Shown here in pieces: positions 7,738 through 15,624 of a DNA stretch of 34,916 nucleotides (positions within the stretch are counted from its first letter, which is position 1; the number at the start of each line of letters is the position of its first letter). The translations under genes and the position numbers were made by a program. Under the pieces are notes generated by a model that had not been told where the DNA came from, ran no database searches, and was given only the letters and a program-made list of their open reading frames with translations. This DNA is from an uncultured Massilia sp. (GTDB lineage Bacteria; Pseudomonadota; Gammaproteobacteria; Burkholderiales; Burkholderiaceae_D), in the NCBI RefSeq assembly GCF_913773735.1, contig NZ_CAJYEB010000047.1:1-34916 (forward strand). The letters are read 5' to 3'.

Positions 7738-10198
7738 GCGGTTCCAGGTCGAGGGTGACGGTACGGCTCTTGCGGCCGCGCGTGTCGAAGGTGGCGACCT
7801 TGAACGCACGGTCGCCCGGGCCGGCTTGGACGGCGCCGCCGGCATCGATGCGCGGGCTGGCGCAAGTCGGTTCACTGCCGTCCAGAGTGTAATGCAGCGC
7901 CAGGCCCGGCAGGGCGACGTTGGCGCGCAGCGTGGCGCCGTCGCGCAGCGCGCCCGGCGGCGGCAGGCGGTAGCCCCAGGACAGCGGCGCCCGGTCCAGG
8001 CGCGGCAGCTCGCGCTGGCCGAGCCGGTTGGCGAACTCGTTCCAGTCGGCCGCGCCGTCGTCGGCGCCGCGCCAGCCGGGGTCGGGCGCCCAGGCCCGCT
8101 CGGCCAGCGCGATCATGCGCGGCATGGCGAGGTACTCGACGCGCGCGCGCGTGCATGCGTTCTCGCCCCACAGCTGGCCCTGCAGGCCGGCGATGCGCGT
8201 CCTCCCGGCCGCGCTCAGGCGCGCCATCGCGTCCCGGCGCTGCGGCGCCACCGTGCGTCCCATCGGATCGACGGCGGCGCCGTCCAGCATGTCCAGCGGG
8301 CGGAAGGCGAAGGCCTCGCGGGTGCCGACGAAACCGGCCCAGTAGTAGCCCGGCTCGTGCGGATCCTTCGCATAGGCCAGGTCGAAGTACAGGCTGGCGG
8401 CGTTCGCCAGCACCACGTCGTAGCCGACGTTGGCCAGGCGGTAGGCCAGGTCTTCCTGGCCCGAGCCCCAGGCATTGTTCCAGGCGTAGACGTGGAAGTC
8501 CGGACCGGCGAACTCGGGATTCGGCACGGGCCGGCCGTCCGGCGCCTGCACGACGGCATTCTCTTCCCAGCCGGCGAAGGCCAGGCCGTGGCGCGCCAGG
8601 ATCGCGCGGCAGCGGCCCACGAAATCGGCGTGCAGGCGGTCGGCATCCCAGCCGCGTTCGGCCATCAGCGCCTGGCAGCGCGGCGAGCCGAGCCAGGCGC
8701 CGGCCGGCACCTCGTCGCCGCCCGTGTGGATCGCGCGCAGCGGCACGCCGGCCCGGCGGTACAGCGCGGCCACGTGGGTCACGACGGCGTCGACGAAGCG
8801 GTCGACCGAGGGCAGCGCGATGCACATCACGTTGTCGCGCCACATCTGCACCGACTCGTACACGGACGCGTCGTCCGGATCGCTCAGCAGGTATTCCGCG
8901 GCGCCGGCGGCGTCGCCCGCGGCCAGCAGGCGGTCGTGGCGCGCGCGCATCGCCACCACGGCGGCGCGCGCATGGCCCGGCATGTTGAAGCCCGGGACCA
9001 CCTCGATGTGGCGCGCATGCGCATGGCGCAGGATCGCGACCAGGTCCTCGGCCTCGTAGAAGCCGGTGCCGGCCGACGTCTCGACGGCGGCGCCGGAGCC
9101 GAAGGACGGCGGCAGCGCGGCGCCGTCGGGCGCCACGCCGCGGCGCGCGCCGATGTCGGTCAGCTCCGGCAGCGCGTCGATGCGCAGGCGCCAGCCCTCG
9201 TCGTCGGTCAGGTGCAGGTGCAGGCGGTTGAGCTTGTAGCGCGCCATGCAGTCGAGCAGGCGCAGCACCGTCTCGCGCGTGGAGAAATGGCGCGCCACGT
9301 CGAGCATCATGCCGCGGTAGCCGAAGCGCGGCGCGTCCTCCACCCGGCCCACCGGCAGGACGCCGTCCGCGCCGAGCAGCTGGGCCAGGGTCTGGATGCC
9401 GTTGAACACGCCGTGGGCGGAAGCGCCGCGCACCGTCACCGCGTCCGGCGCGATGTCGATGCGGTAGGCCTCGGGACCGGGCGCCGCCACCGGCCCGGTC
9501 TCGAGCGCGAGGCGCACCGGCGCCGCAACCGCGCCGGCGCGCTGCGGCAGGCCGCCCAGCAGCGCGCGCAGGAACGCCGCCTCGCCGGCCAGCGATGCCT
9601 CGGCGGCGATGGCGCAATCGGCCGCCAGTTGGCAGGCGGCCTGCCCGGCGTCCGCGAATCGCGCGCTGAGCGGCGTGGGCGTGATGCGCCCGACGCGCTC
9701 GCGCGGCAGCAGCGACAGGCGCGCATTCTCGTGCCAGCGCCAGGCCGCGTCGGCCGGCAGCAGCAGGTCGCCGCCGTGGCGCGCCAGCTGCTCCGGCCGC
9801 GCGAACGGCAGGATCCGCGGATCGCCCAGGTCGGTCACGCTGCCGTCGGCCTCGACGAGGTAGAAGCCGAGCGGCGCATCGGTCACGCTGATGGCCCAGA
9901 AGCGCGCCTGGTAGCGCACCTCGCGCGCCGCGCCGGCCGGCCAGGCGGCGCCGTCGGTCGCCGCCAGCCGGAACAGGTCGCCGTTGAGGTGGGCGATGGC
10001 GTGGCCGGCGTCCACGCTGGCCGCGATCGGCGGACGGGCGGTGTTGAAGTACACCGCCCAGCCCGGCGCGATCGTCCGGTCCGACACGTTGCGCAGCGCC
10101 AGGCGCGCCGCGAACACCTGCTCGTCGACCAGGTTGTCGAGGCACTCCCACGCCAGGGCGATGGGCGTGCCTTGCCCTTGCTGCATGCGCTCCTGCAT
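7718..10198 (-). CDS. beta-N-acetylhexosaminidase, glycoside hydrolase family 20
   Basis: This 826-residue enzyme has the four-domain chitobiase layout. An N-terminal CHB_HEX-like sandwich (about 10-160) is followed by a GH20b-like domain (about 165-290), the GH20 barrel beginning at FGYRGMMLDVARHFS, and a C-terminal CHB_HEX_C-like domain (about 745-826, with ALHYTLDGSEPT). HTGGDE places the catalytic pair at Asp495-Glu496; WGSGQ and LQGQLWGE are further GH20 signatures. It should release terminal GlcNAc/GalNAc from chito-oligosaccharides or similar glycans. The ATG at 10198 overlaps the TonB receptor stop (TGATG); a second ATG four codons on (10186) is possible. Unusually, no signal peptide is visible at either start. 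Second gene of the operon. Confidence 0.93.
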   Translation of the reverse strand: MQERMQQGQGTPIALAWECLDNLVDEQVFAARLALRNVSDRTIAPGWAVYFNTARPPIAASVDAGHAIAHLNGDLFRLAATDGAAWPAGAAREVRYQARFWAISVTDAPLGFYLVEADGSVTDLGDPRILPFARPEQLARHGGDLLLPADAAWRWHENARLSLLPRERVGRITPTPLSARFADAGQAACQLAADCAIAAEASLAGEAAFLRALLGGLPQRAGAVAAPVRLALETGPVAAPGPEAYRIDIAPDAVTVRGASAHGVFNGIQTLAQLLGADGVLPVGRVEDAPRFGYRGMMLDVARHFSTRETVLRLLDCMARYKLNRLHLHLTDDEGWRLRIDALPELTDIGARRGVAPDGAALPPSFGSGAAVETSAGTGFYEAEDLVAILRHAHARHIEVVPGFNMPGHARAAVVAMRARHDRLLAAGDAAGAAEYLLSDPDDASVYESVQMWRDNVMCIALPSVDRFVDAVVTHVAALYRRAGVPLRAIHTGGDEVPAGAWLGSPRCQALMAERGWDADRLHADFVGRCRAILARHGLAFAGWEENAVVQAPDGRPVPNPEFAGPDFHVYAWNNAWGSGQEDLAYRLANVGYDVVLANAASLYFDLAYAKDPHEPGYYWAGFVGTREAFAFRPLDMLDGAAVDPMGRTVAPQRRDAMARLSAAGRTRIAGLQGQLWGENACTRARVEYLAMPRMIALAERAWAPDPGWRGADDGAADWNEFANRLGQRELPRLDRAPLSWGYRLPPPGALRDGATLRANVALPGLALHYTLDGSEPTCASPRIDAGGAVQAGPGDRAFKVATFDTRGRKSRTVTLDLEPHGQGTS

Positions 10199-12879
10199 CA
10201 GAGCTTGCCGCGCAGGCCGACGTAGAAGGTGCGGCCGTTCGAGTAGAACGCGCGCGGCCGGTCCTTGTTCTCGGCGTACATCTTGATCGTCTCGTTGGTG
10301 AGATTCAGGCCGTCGAAGGTCAGCGTCAGGTTTTCCGTCAGCTTGACGTTGACCGATGCCGCCAGCGAGGGCATGCCGTCCACGTGCTGGCTGGCGCCGC
10401 GGTCCACGCCCGCCTTGTACGACGAACGGTAGTTGTACGCCAGGCGCGCCGAGAAGCGTTCGTTCTCGTAGTAGCCGGTCACGTTCCAGGTATTGCGCGA
10501 GGAGTTCAGCAGCTCGCCGCCGTCGTCCAGTTCGCCGTCCGCGTAGGTGTAGTTGGTCAGCATGCCGAAATTGCCCCACAGCGGCTGCTGCCAGCTCAGT
10601 TCCACGCCCTTGTTCTTGGCGCCGGTGTTGTACGGCGACGTGATCTGGTACTCGGTGAACACGCCGCGCTTGTTGTTGTAGTAGCTGCCGGTGCTGGTGC
10701 CCTGGGCCACGATCGAGCTGAAGTCCATGTAGAACACGCCGGCCGACAGCAGCGCCTTCGGCATGTAGTACCACTCGGCCGACAGGTCGTAGTTCACGGC
10801 GCGGATCGGGTCCAGGTTGACGTTGCCGCCGCTGCCCGACAGCGCGTCGTCGTTCAGCGAGACCGAGCCGCCCAGCGCGCTGTAGTCCGGACGCGCCATG
10901 GTCTTGGCGATGCCGGCGCGCACCACCAGGTCGGCGCGCGCGTCGAACTTGATGTTCGCGCTCGGCAGGTAGTCGCGGTAGGTGCGCTTGTAGGTCGTCG
11001 GCGTGTACGGGCCGAAGGCCGAACCGGTGATCGGCGTGGTGCCGCCCGGCAGGTTGACGATCGTGGTCTGGCGCGTCTCGACGGCGCGCAGGCCGATGTT
11101 GCCGCTCCAGCGCTCGCCGGAGAAATCGGCCATGCCGTACAGCGCGGCGGTCTTCTCGCCCACCTGGAATTCGTCCAGCCAGTTGTGACGCAGCGTGTAG
11201 TCGAGCAGGCGGTTGCCCGGCACCGCGCCCCAGGCGCCCAGCGCGGCGCCGTTGTACTTGAAGTAGTCGTTGAAGATGCTGCCGCCGAGATCCGAACCGA
11301 AGTCCGACGGGTATTTCTCGCCGTTCCATGCCGGCCCCGGATTGCTGAAGCCCAGCTCGCCCGGACGCGTCTCGAGCGGGTGCTCGGCGGTGCGCTTGTG
11401 GTCGGTCCAGCGGGCGCCGAAGCGCACGGCCTGGACGGTGTCGCCGCGCAGGCGCCATTCGCCGTCGGCCTGCGCGTATTTTTCCTGGTCGACCGATTGC
11501 GCCTCGCCGCCGCCCGCCCAGGCCGTCGAGCCGGGCTTGTTGGTGGTGCCGCCCGGGTAGCTGACCGTGGCCGGAGAGAGGCCGTTCAGGCCGTACACCA
11601 TGCCGCCGTCGACGTTGTTCTGGTAATAGACGTCGTTGCGGTCGTAGCCCACGCCGTGGGTCTTGCCGATCTTGCCGGTGAAGCTCAGGTCGTCGCTGAC
11701 GCGCCAGCGGCCGTTCAGGTCGACGTACCACGATTCGCCGCCGGCATCCGGACGGTAGATGTTGTCGACCTCGCCCGAGTTGCTGGCGAAGCCGGCGCCG
11801 ACCAGCGTGCCGTTGCGGATCGTCGGGTTCTGCGGGATCAGGCCGGCGCTGTTGATGGAATTGGCCGGCGCGGCCAGCCAGTTGGTGTTCTGGTGCGGCG
11901 CCTCGAGCTTGGAATAGAAGCCGTTCAGGTCGATGCCGAAGTCGCGCGAAGGCTTGGCCTCGATGTCGAAGGCGCCGCCCTGGCGTTTCTTGGTCTGTTC
12001 GAACAGCGCGGCGCCGATGAAGGTCGGGACCACCACGCCGGCCAGCTGCGGATTGGCCCGCGCGGCGGCGCTGGTCGCGCTGATCGGGGTGTAGCCGAGG
12101 ATTTCCTGGCCGTCGCGGCGCACGCTCTGCTTCTCCGAGAAGCCCTGCAGCAGCACGCCGAAGTTGTTGGCCGGGTTCTTCCAGCTGACCAGGGCCGACA
12201 CCTGCGGCTCGGTCTTGCCGGCCAGGTCGTTGTAGTTGGCCTGGACCGAACCCTCGACGGTGAGCGCCTGCTTGAAGTCGAGCGGACGGCGCGTGATCAC
12301 GTTGATGGCGCCGGAGACGCCGCCTTCGACCAGGTCCGCCGTGGCGCTCTTCTGCACGACGATCGAGCCCACCAGTTCCGAGGGCAGCAGCGAGAAGCTG
12401 CTGGAGCGGCCGACGTTGCCGCCGATCTGGTTCAGCACGAACCAGTCGCCGGTGCTGATGGCGTGGCCGTTGAAGAGTGTCTGCTGGAGGCTGGGGCTGG
12501 TGCCGCGCAGGCTGACGCGGTCGTTCTCGCCGAAGCCGCCCTCGCCGCCCGCCGACGATTGCGTGTTCACGCCCGGCAGGCGCTGGATCGCGTCGGCCAC
12601 GTTCTTGTCGGGCATCTTGCCGATGTCCTCGGCCGTCACCACCTCGACCACCGCGTCGGCATTGCGCTTCTGGCGCAGCGACTGCTCCAGCGCGGCGCGC
12701 ACGCCCGTCACGATGACGGTCTGCGCATCGCCCGGGCGTTCGGGCTGGGGTCCCGCGCCCGCGCCGGCCTGCCGGGAATCCTGCGCCCGCGCCTGGGCCA
12801 CGAGGCCCATCGCCAACATCGCCACCGCGCTCGCGATTGCCGTGCGCGCCACCGTCTTCCGTCCCAACGAATGCTTCAT
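10198..12879 (-). CDS. TonB-dependent outer-membrane receptor, probable oligosaccharide uptake
   Basis: This 893-residue protein starts at ATG 12879 with GGGAGA upstream; a TTG 12 bases earlier is not needed. The signal peptide is clear: basic MKHSLGRK, a hydrophobic stretch, and probable cleavage after ARA near residue 32. The plug domain follows, with QTVIVTGVRAALEQSLRQK, DIGKMPDKNVADAIQRLPGV and LVEGGVSGAINVITRRP. The beta barrel ends RTFYVGLRGKL, with a terminal Leu. The plug pattern fits the Caulobacter/Xanthomonas-type TonB receptors often used for glycans. First gene of a coupled operon with GH20 and the MFS permease, so it probably imports GlcNAc-containing oligosaccharides; the exact ligand is inference. 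Confidence 0.93.
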   Translation of the reverse strand: MKHSLGRKTVARTAIASAVAMLAMGLVAQARAQDSRQAGAGAGPQPERPGDAQTVIVTGVRAALEQSLRQKRNADAVVEVVTAEDIGKMPDKNVADAIQRLPGVNTQSSAGGEGGFGENDRVSLRGTSPSLQQTLFNGHAISTGDWFVLNQIGGNVGRSSSFSLLPSELVGSIVVQKSATADLVEGGVSGAINVITRRPLDFKQALTVEGSVQANYNDLAGKTEPQVSALVSWKNPANNFGVLLQGFSEKQSVRRDGQEILGYTPISATSAAARANPQLAGVVVPTFIGAALFEQTKKRQGGAFDIEAKPSRDFGIDLNGFYSKLEAPHQNTNWLAAPANSINSAGLIPQNPTIRNGTLVGAGFASNSGEVDNIYRPDAGGESWYVDLNGRWRVSDDLSFTGKIGKTHGVGYDRNDVYYQNNVDGGMVYGLNGLSPATVSYPGGTTNKPGSTAWAGGGEAQSVDQEKYAQADGEWRLRGDTVQAVRFGARWTDHKRTAEHPLETRPGELGFSNPGPAWNGEKYPSDFGSDLGGSIFNDYFKYNGAALGAWGAVPGNRLLDYTLRHNWLDEFQVGEKTAALYGMADFSGERWSGNIGLRAVETRQTTIVNLPGGTTPITGSAFGPYTPTTYKRTYRDYLPSANIKFDARADLVVRAGIAKTMARPDYSALGGSVSLNDDALSGSGGNVNLDPIRAVNYDLSAEWYYMPKALLSAGVFYMDFSSIVAQGTSTGSYYNNKRGVFTEYQITSPYNTGAKNKGVELSWQQPLWGNFGMLTNYTYADGELDDGGELLNSSRNTWNVTGYYENERFSARLAYNYRSSYKAGVDRGASQHVDGMPSLAASVNVKLTENLTLTFDGLNLTNETIKMYAENKDRPRAFYSNGRTFYVGLRGKL

Positions 12880-13205
12880 GTGCTCTCCCAAAACTGTATG
12901 ACCGCGCTTGGGGCGCGGCGCTCGTCAAGTCAAACTTGCCAGTTTCGAATTCGGCGGACGCTGCAGCGTCTCTCGTCTTCGTATGGGGCGCATTGTGTCG
13001 TTGAATTGTTGCCCATGTTTGTCAAATCTTGCTATCGCGAATCCGCGTGTCATCTTTTCGACACGTGCGTGTGATACCGCGCCATGCACAGGGACGGCCC
13101 TACCGTACCGCCCGAAAAAACTGCTTGGGATAGACTTCCCTTCAACATGCATGGCCCACACCGGCATGCACGACGAAACTTTTCTTTGGACAAAAGGGAG
13201 GAAAT
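12880..13205. other. 326-bp divergent regulatory region
   Basis: It separates the TonB receptor operon (minus) from the host-attachment gene (plus). Visible elements are the CAAGT-N3-ACTTG inverted repeat at 12926-12938, the perfect 14-bp palindrome at 12957-12970, a minus-strand TTGACA at 13025-13020 without a convincing -10, and CGTGTC-N8-GACACG at 13046-13065. No additional gene is seen. Confidence 0.5.
12957..12970. promoter_or_regulatory. 14-bp perfect palindrome upstream of the TonB receptor operon
   Basis: GACGCTGCAGCGTC is self-complementary and sits 78 bases upstream of the receptor start codon. This is a position suited to an operator for a LacI- or GntR-type sugar regulator. No such regulator gene is in the window, so the role is inferred. 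Confidence 0.35.
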
Positions 13206-13673
13206 ATGCGTACAACCTGGATCGTTTCCGCGGACGCAGGACGCGCCCGCATCTTCGCCGAGTCCGACCCGCAGCAGCCCTACGAGGAAGTCGAGGACAT
13301 GGTCAGTCCGAATGCGCGGGCGCGCGACATCGACATCAATACCGACCGCATCGGCACCACCGCGGCCGGCCAGAGCATCCACAACACGGGCGGCGCGACG
13401 CCGAACAAGCAGTACGAGCCGGCGCAGACGCCGGAGCAGCACGATGCGTCGCTGTTCGCCAAGCAGATCTGCGCCACGCTGCTCAAGGGCGCCCAGGAAA
13501 AGCGTTTCGCCAAGCTGGTGCTGGTGGCCGAGCCGAAGTTCCTGGGCGTGCTGCGCGGCGAACTCGACAAGCAGTTGCAGCCGCTGGTCGAATTCGAGCT
13601 GAACAAGGATTACAGCCACTCGAACGCGCAGCAGTTGCGCGAGCAGTTGCAGGCGGCCAAGGCGAAGGCCTGA
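13206..13673 (+). CDS. host attachment family protein
   Basis: This 155-residue soluble protein starts at ATG 13206 with a strong GGGAGGAAAT just upstream. It begins MRTTWIVSADAGRARIFAESD, the standard opening of the Host_attach family (named after an Agrobacterium protein implicated in attachment to plant cells). KLVLVAEPKFLGVLRGEL is the second conserved block. The fold is related to the eRF1/archaeal RNase-like baeRF group. The middle segment (residues 35-85) is polar and variable. It lies alone, divergent from the TonB operon. The name reflects the family; an attachment role in this organism is not shown. Confidence 0.85.
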   Translation: MRTTWIVSADAGRARIFAESDPQQPYEEVEDMVSPNARARDIDINTDRIGTTAAGQSIHNTGGATPNKQYEPAQTPEQHDASLFAKQICATLLKGAQEKRFAKLVLVAEPKFLGVLRGELDKQLQPLVEFELNKDYSHSNAQQLREQLQAAKAKA

Positions 13674-13720
13674 GGGAGAGGATCGGCGCCGGGATCGGTT
13701 GCAGGTAGCGCCGGCGCCGG

Positions 13721-13845
13721 CATCACCTGCACGTCGCTCCGGCGAAGTCATCACTTGCACGTCGCCCCGGCGAAGGCCGGGGTCCAATTTTTTGGCGCAG
13801 CGTCAACGCATGCAAAATTGGGCCCCGGCCTTCGCCGGGGCGACG
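13721..13845. repeat. REP-like cluster: 28-bp tandem repeat plus 32-bp inverted repeat
   Basis: Two tandem 28-base units (13721-13748 and 13749-13776, three mismatches) share the core TGCACGTCGCYCCGGCGAAG. The second overlaps the left arm of a large inverted repeat, 13760-13791 against 13814-13845 (32 bases, one mismatch, 22-base spacer). Each arm itself folds as CCCCGGC-GAAG-GCCGGGG (or CTTC loop) followed by AATTTT. This is the structure of a paired REP/BIME-type intergenic element. It lies between the convergent host-attachment and chemoreceptor genes and could also stop transcription. Confidence 0.8.
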
Positions 13846-13887
13846 GTTTTCAGGCCAACGGTTATCCTTCGGCCACGGCCCGATACG

Positions 13888-15468
13888 CTAGCGCCCCAGC
13901 GCCCTGCGCCGCGGCGCCTCGGCACGCGCCGCCAGGCGGAACACGCTGACCGCCTCGGCCAGGCCGCGCGCCTGCTCCTGCATGGCGTCGGCCGCGGCCG
14001 CCGCCTCCTCGACCAGGGCGGCGTTCTGCTGCGTCACCTGGTCCATCTGCGCCACCGCCACGTTCACCTGCTCGATGCCGGCCGTCTGCTCGACGCTGGC
14101 CGCGGCGATCTCGCTCATGATGCCGGTCACGCGCTGCACGCTCGCATGCAGTTCCTGCATCGTGGCGCCGGCCTGCTCGACCAGGCGTCCGCCCGCATCC
14201 ACGCGCGCCGTCGAATCGTCGATCAGCGCCTTGATCTCCTTCGCCGCCGTGGCCGAGCGCTGCGCCAGGTTGCGCACCTCGGACGCCACCACGGCGAAGC
14301 CGCGGCCCTGCTCGCCGGCGCGCGCCGCTTCCACGGCGGCGTTCAGCGCCAGGATATTGGTCTGGAACGCGATGCCGTCGATCACGCCGATGATCTCGGC
14401 GATGCGGCGCGACGCCTCGTTGATGCCGCCCATCGTGTCCACCACCTGGCGGATCACGGCGCCGCCGCGGTCCGCCACGCCGGACGCCGCCTGGGCCAGC
14501 GCATTCGCCTGGCGCGCATTGTCGGCGTTCTGGCGCACGGCCGACGTCAGCTCCTCCATCGACGCCGCCGTCTCTTCCAGCGAACTGGCCTGCTCTTCGG
14601 TGCGGCTGGACAGGTCCTGGTTGCCGGCCGCGATCTGGCGCGACGCGGTGCCGATGGTCTCGGTGCCGCTGCGCACGCGCGCCACGATGCCGGCCAGCGC
14701 GCCGTTCATCGTCTGCAGCGCGGCCAGCAGCCGGCCCGTCTCGTCGTTGCGCTCGATCCGGATGACCTGGGTCAGGTCGCCCGCGGCCACGCTGTCGGCC
14801 AGGCGCAGCGCCTCGGCGAGCGAGCGGCCGATGCCGCCGATCAGCAGCCCGGCCACGGCCACGCCGGCCAGCGTGCCGGCCACGATCAGGGCGATCGACC
14901 AGTTGCGCGCGCGCTCGTAGCGCGCCAGGGCGGCGTCGTATTCCTGCTTGGCGACGTCGATCTGCAGTTGCACCAGCGCCTGCATGTGCTGGCGCACCGG
15001 CTGGTACAGGCGCTTGAGGGCGCCCGTGACCAGGGACCGGGCGCGGTCGGCGTCGCGCTCGCGCAGCGCCGCCATCGTCGGCCTGATGCCGTCGGCGACG
15101 AAGGCCGTGCGGCTGTCGATGAAGCGCTGGCCCAGCACCGCTTCCTGCGCGGTGATGCGGGTTTCCTTGTAGGTCTTCCAGAGCGCCGAGATGGTATCGA
15201 TGCGGGTGGCGACTTCCTGCAGCACCGGGCCATGGTCGGCGTCCGGCTCGAGCGCCGCGCCGGTCAGCCCCTGCTGGTTTTCCTGCATCAGCGACAGGAT
15301 CCGGTTGAGCTGGGCGATCACGACCAGGCGGTCGTTGTAGACGGTGCCCAGCGCGGCATTGGTGGCGGCCTGGTTGGTCAGGCCGCCGGCGCCGACCGCG
15401 ACGGCGATCAGGCTCAGCAAGGCAGTGAGGAAGACGAGGCGGGATTTGATGCTCAGGTTCTGGAACAT
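13888..15468 (-). CDS. methyl-accepting chemotaxis protein, 4-helix-bundle sensor type
   Basis: This 526-residue chemoreceptor has a first membrane helix at about residues 11-31, a periplasmic four-helix-bundle-like sensor domain to about 189, a second membrane helix at about 190-213, a HAMP segment, then the cytoplasmic signalling domain. The hairpin tip, about residues 350-395, contains IIGVIDGIAFQTNILALNAA and EAARAGEQGRGFAVVASEVR, which contact CheA and CheW. There is no C-terminal NWETF-type CheR-binding pentapeptide; the end is RRRALGR. ATG 15468 has a poor Shine-Dalgarno. A sigma-54-like promoter at 15551-15536 lies upstream. The ligand is unknown. Confidence 0.93.
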   Translation of the reverse strand: MFQNLSIKSRLVFLTALLSLIAVAVGAGGLTNQAATNAALGTVYNDRLVVIAQLNRILSLMQENQQGLTGAALEPDADHGPVLQEVATRIDTISALWKTYKETRITAQEAVLGQRFIDSRTAFVADGIRPTMAALRERDADRARSLVTGALKRLYQPVRQHMQALVQLQIDVAKQEYDAALARYERARNWSIALIVAGTLAGVAVAGLLIGGIGRSLAEALRLADSVAAGDLTQVIRIERNDETGRLLAALQTMNGALAGIVARVRSGTETIGTASRQIAAGNQDLSSRTEEQASSLEETAASMEELTSAVRQNADNARQANALAQAASGVADRGGAVIRQVVDTMGGINEASRRIAEIIGVIDGIAFQTNILALNAAVEAARAGEQGRGFAVVASEVRNLAQRSATAAKEIKALIDDSTARVDAGGRLVEQAGATMQELHASVQRVTGIMSEIAAASVEQTAGIEQVNVAVAQMDQVTQQNAALVEEAAAAADAMQEQARGLAEAVSVFRLAARAEAPRRRALGR

Positions 15469-15535
15469 GGCGGAGCCGGCAGCGCGGAAACATTCACGAT
15501 GCCAGCGATTCTAGAACGCGTTGACTGTTCCTTGC

Positions 15536-15551
15536 AGCAATTTATTAACCA
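15536..15551 (-). promoter_or_regulatory. candidate sigma-54 promoter for the first chemoreceptor gene
   Basis: On the minus strand TGGTTAATAAATTGCT has the invariant GG and GC at sigma-54 spacing, though the -24 element deviates (TGGTTA rather than TGGCAC). Its right half, ATAAATTGCT, is identical to the better promoter at 21337-21352. The predicted transcript start is about 55-60 bases before ATG 15468. Confidence 0.45.
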
Positions 15552-15584
15552 TCAGGTACATGAAGCCGAACAAGATGTTGCATT

Positions 15585-15614
15585 ATTGCGTCAATGCCGT
15601 ATCATTGACGCAAT
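15585..15614. terminator. 12-bp inverted repeat between two chemoreceptor genes
   Basis: ATTGCGTCAATG (15585-15596) and its exact inverse (15603-15614) flank a six-base spacer. The hairpin begins 10 bases after the stop codon of the upstream chemoreceptor gene, the position of a terminator, but no T tract follows on the minus strand. An operator serving the next gene is an alternative. Confidence 0.45.
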
Positions 15615-15624
15615 TTGCACCATT

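Noticed and set aside
7637..10225. 862-residue plus-strand frame opposite GH20
   Set aside because: An Arg/Ala/Gly/His-rich shadow typical of high-GC antisense frames; GH20 motifs lie on the minus strand.
7718..12928. A single 1736-residue minus-strand protein joining sequence opposite the receptor gene to GH20
   Set aside because: Its first two thirds are an out-of-frame shadow of the TonB receptor. The GH20 protein starts at the TGATG overlap.
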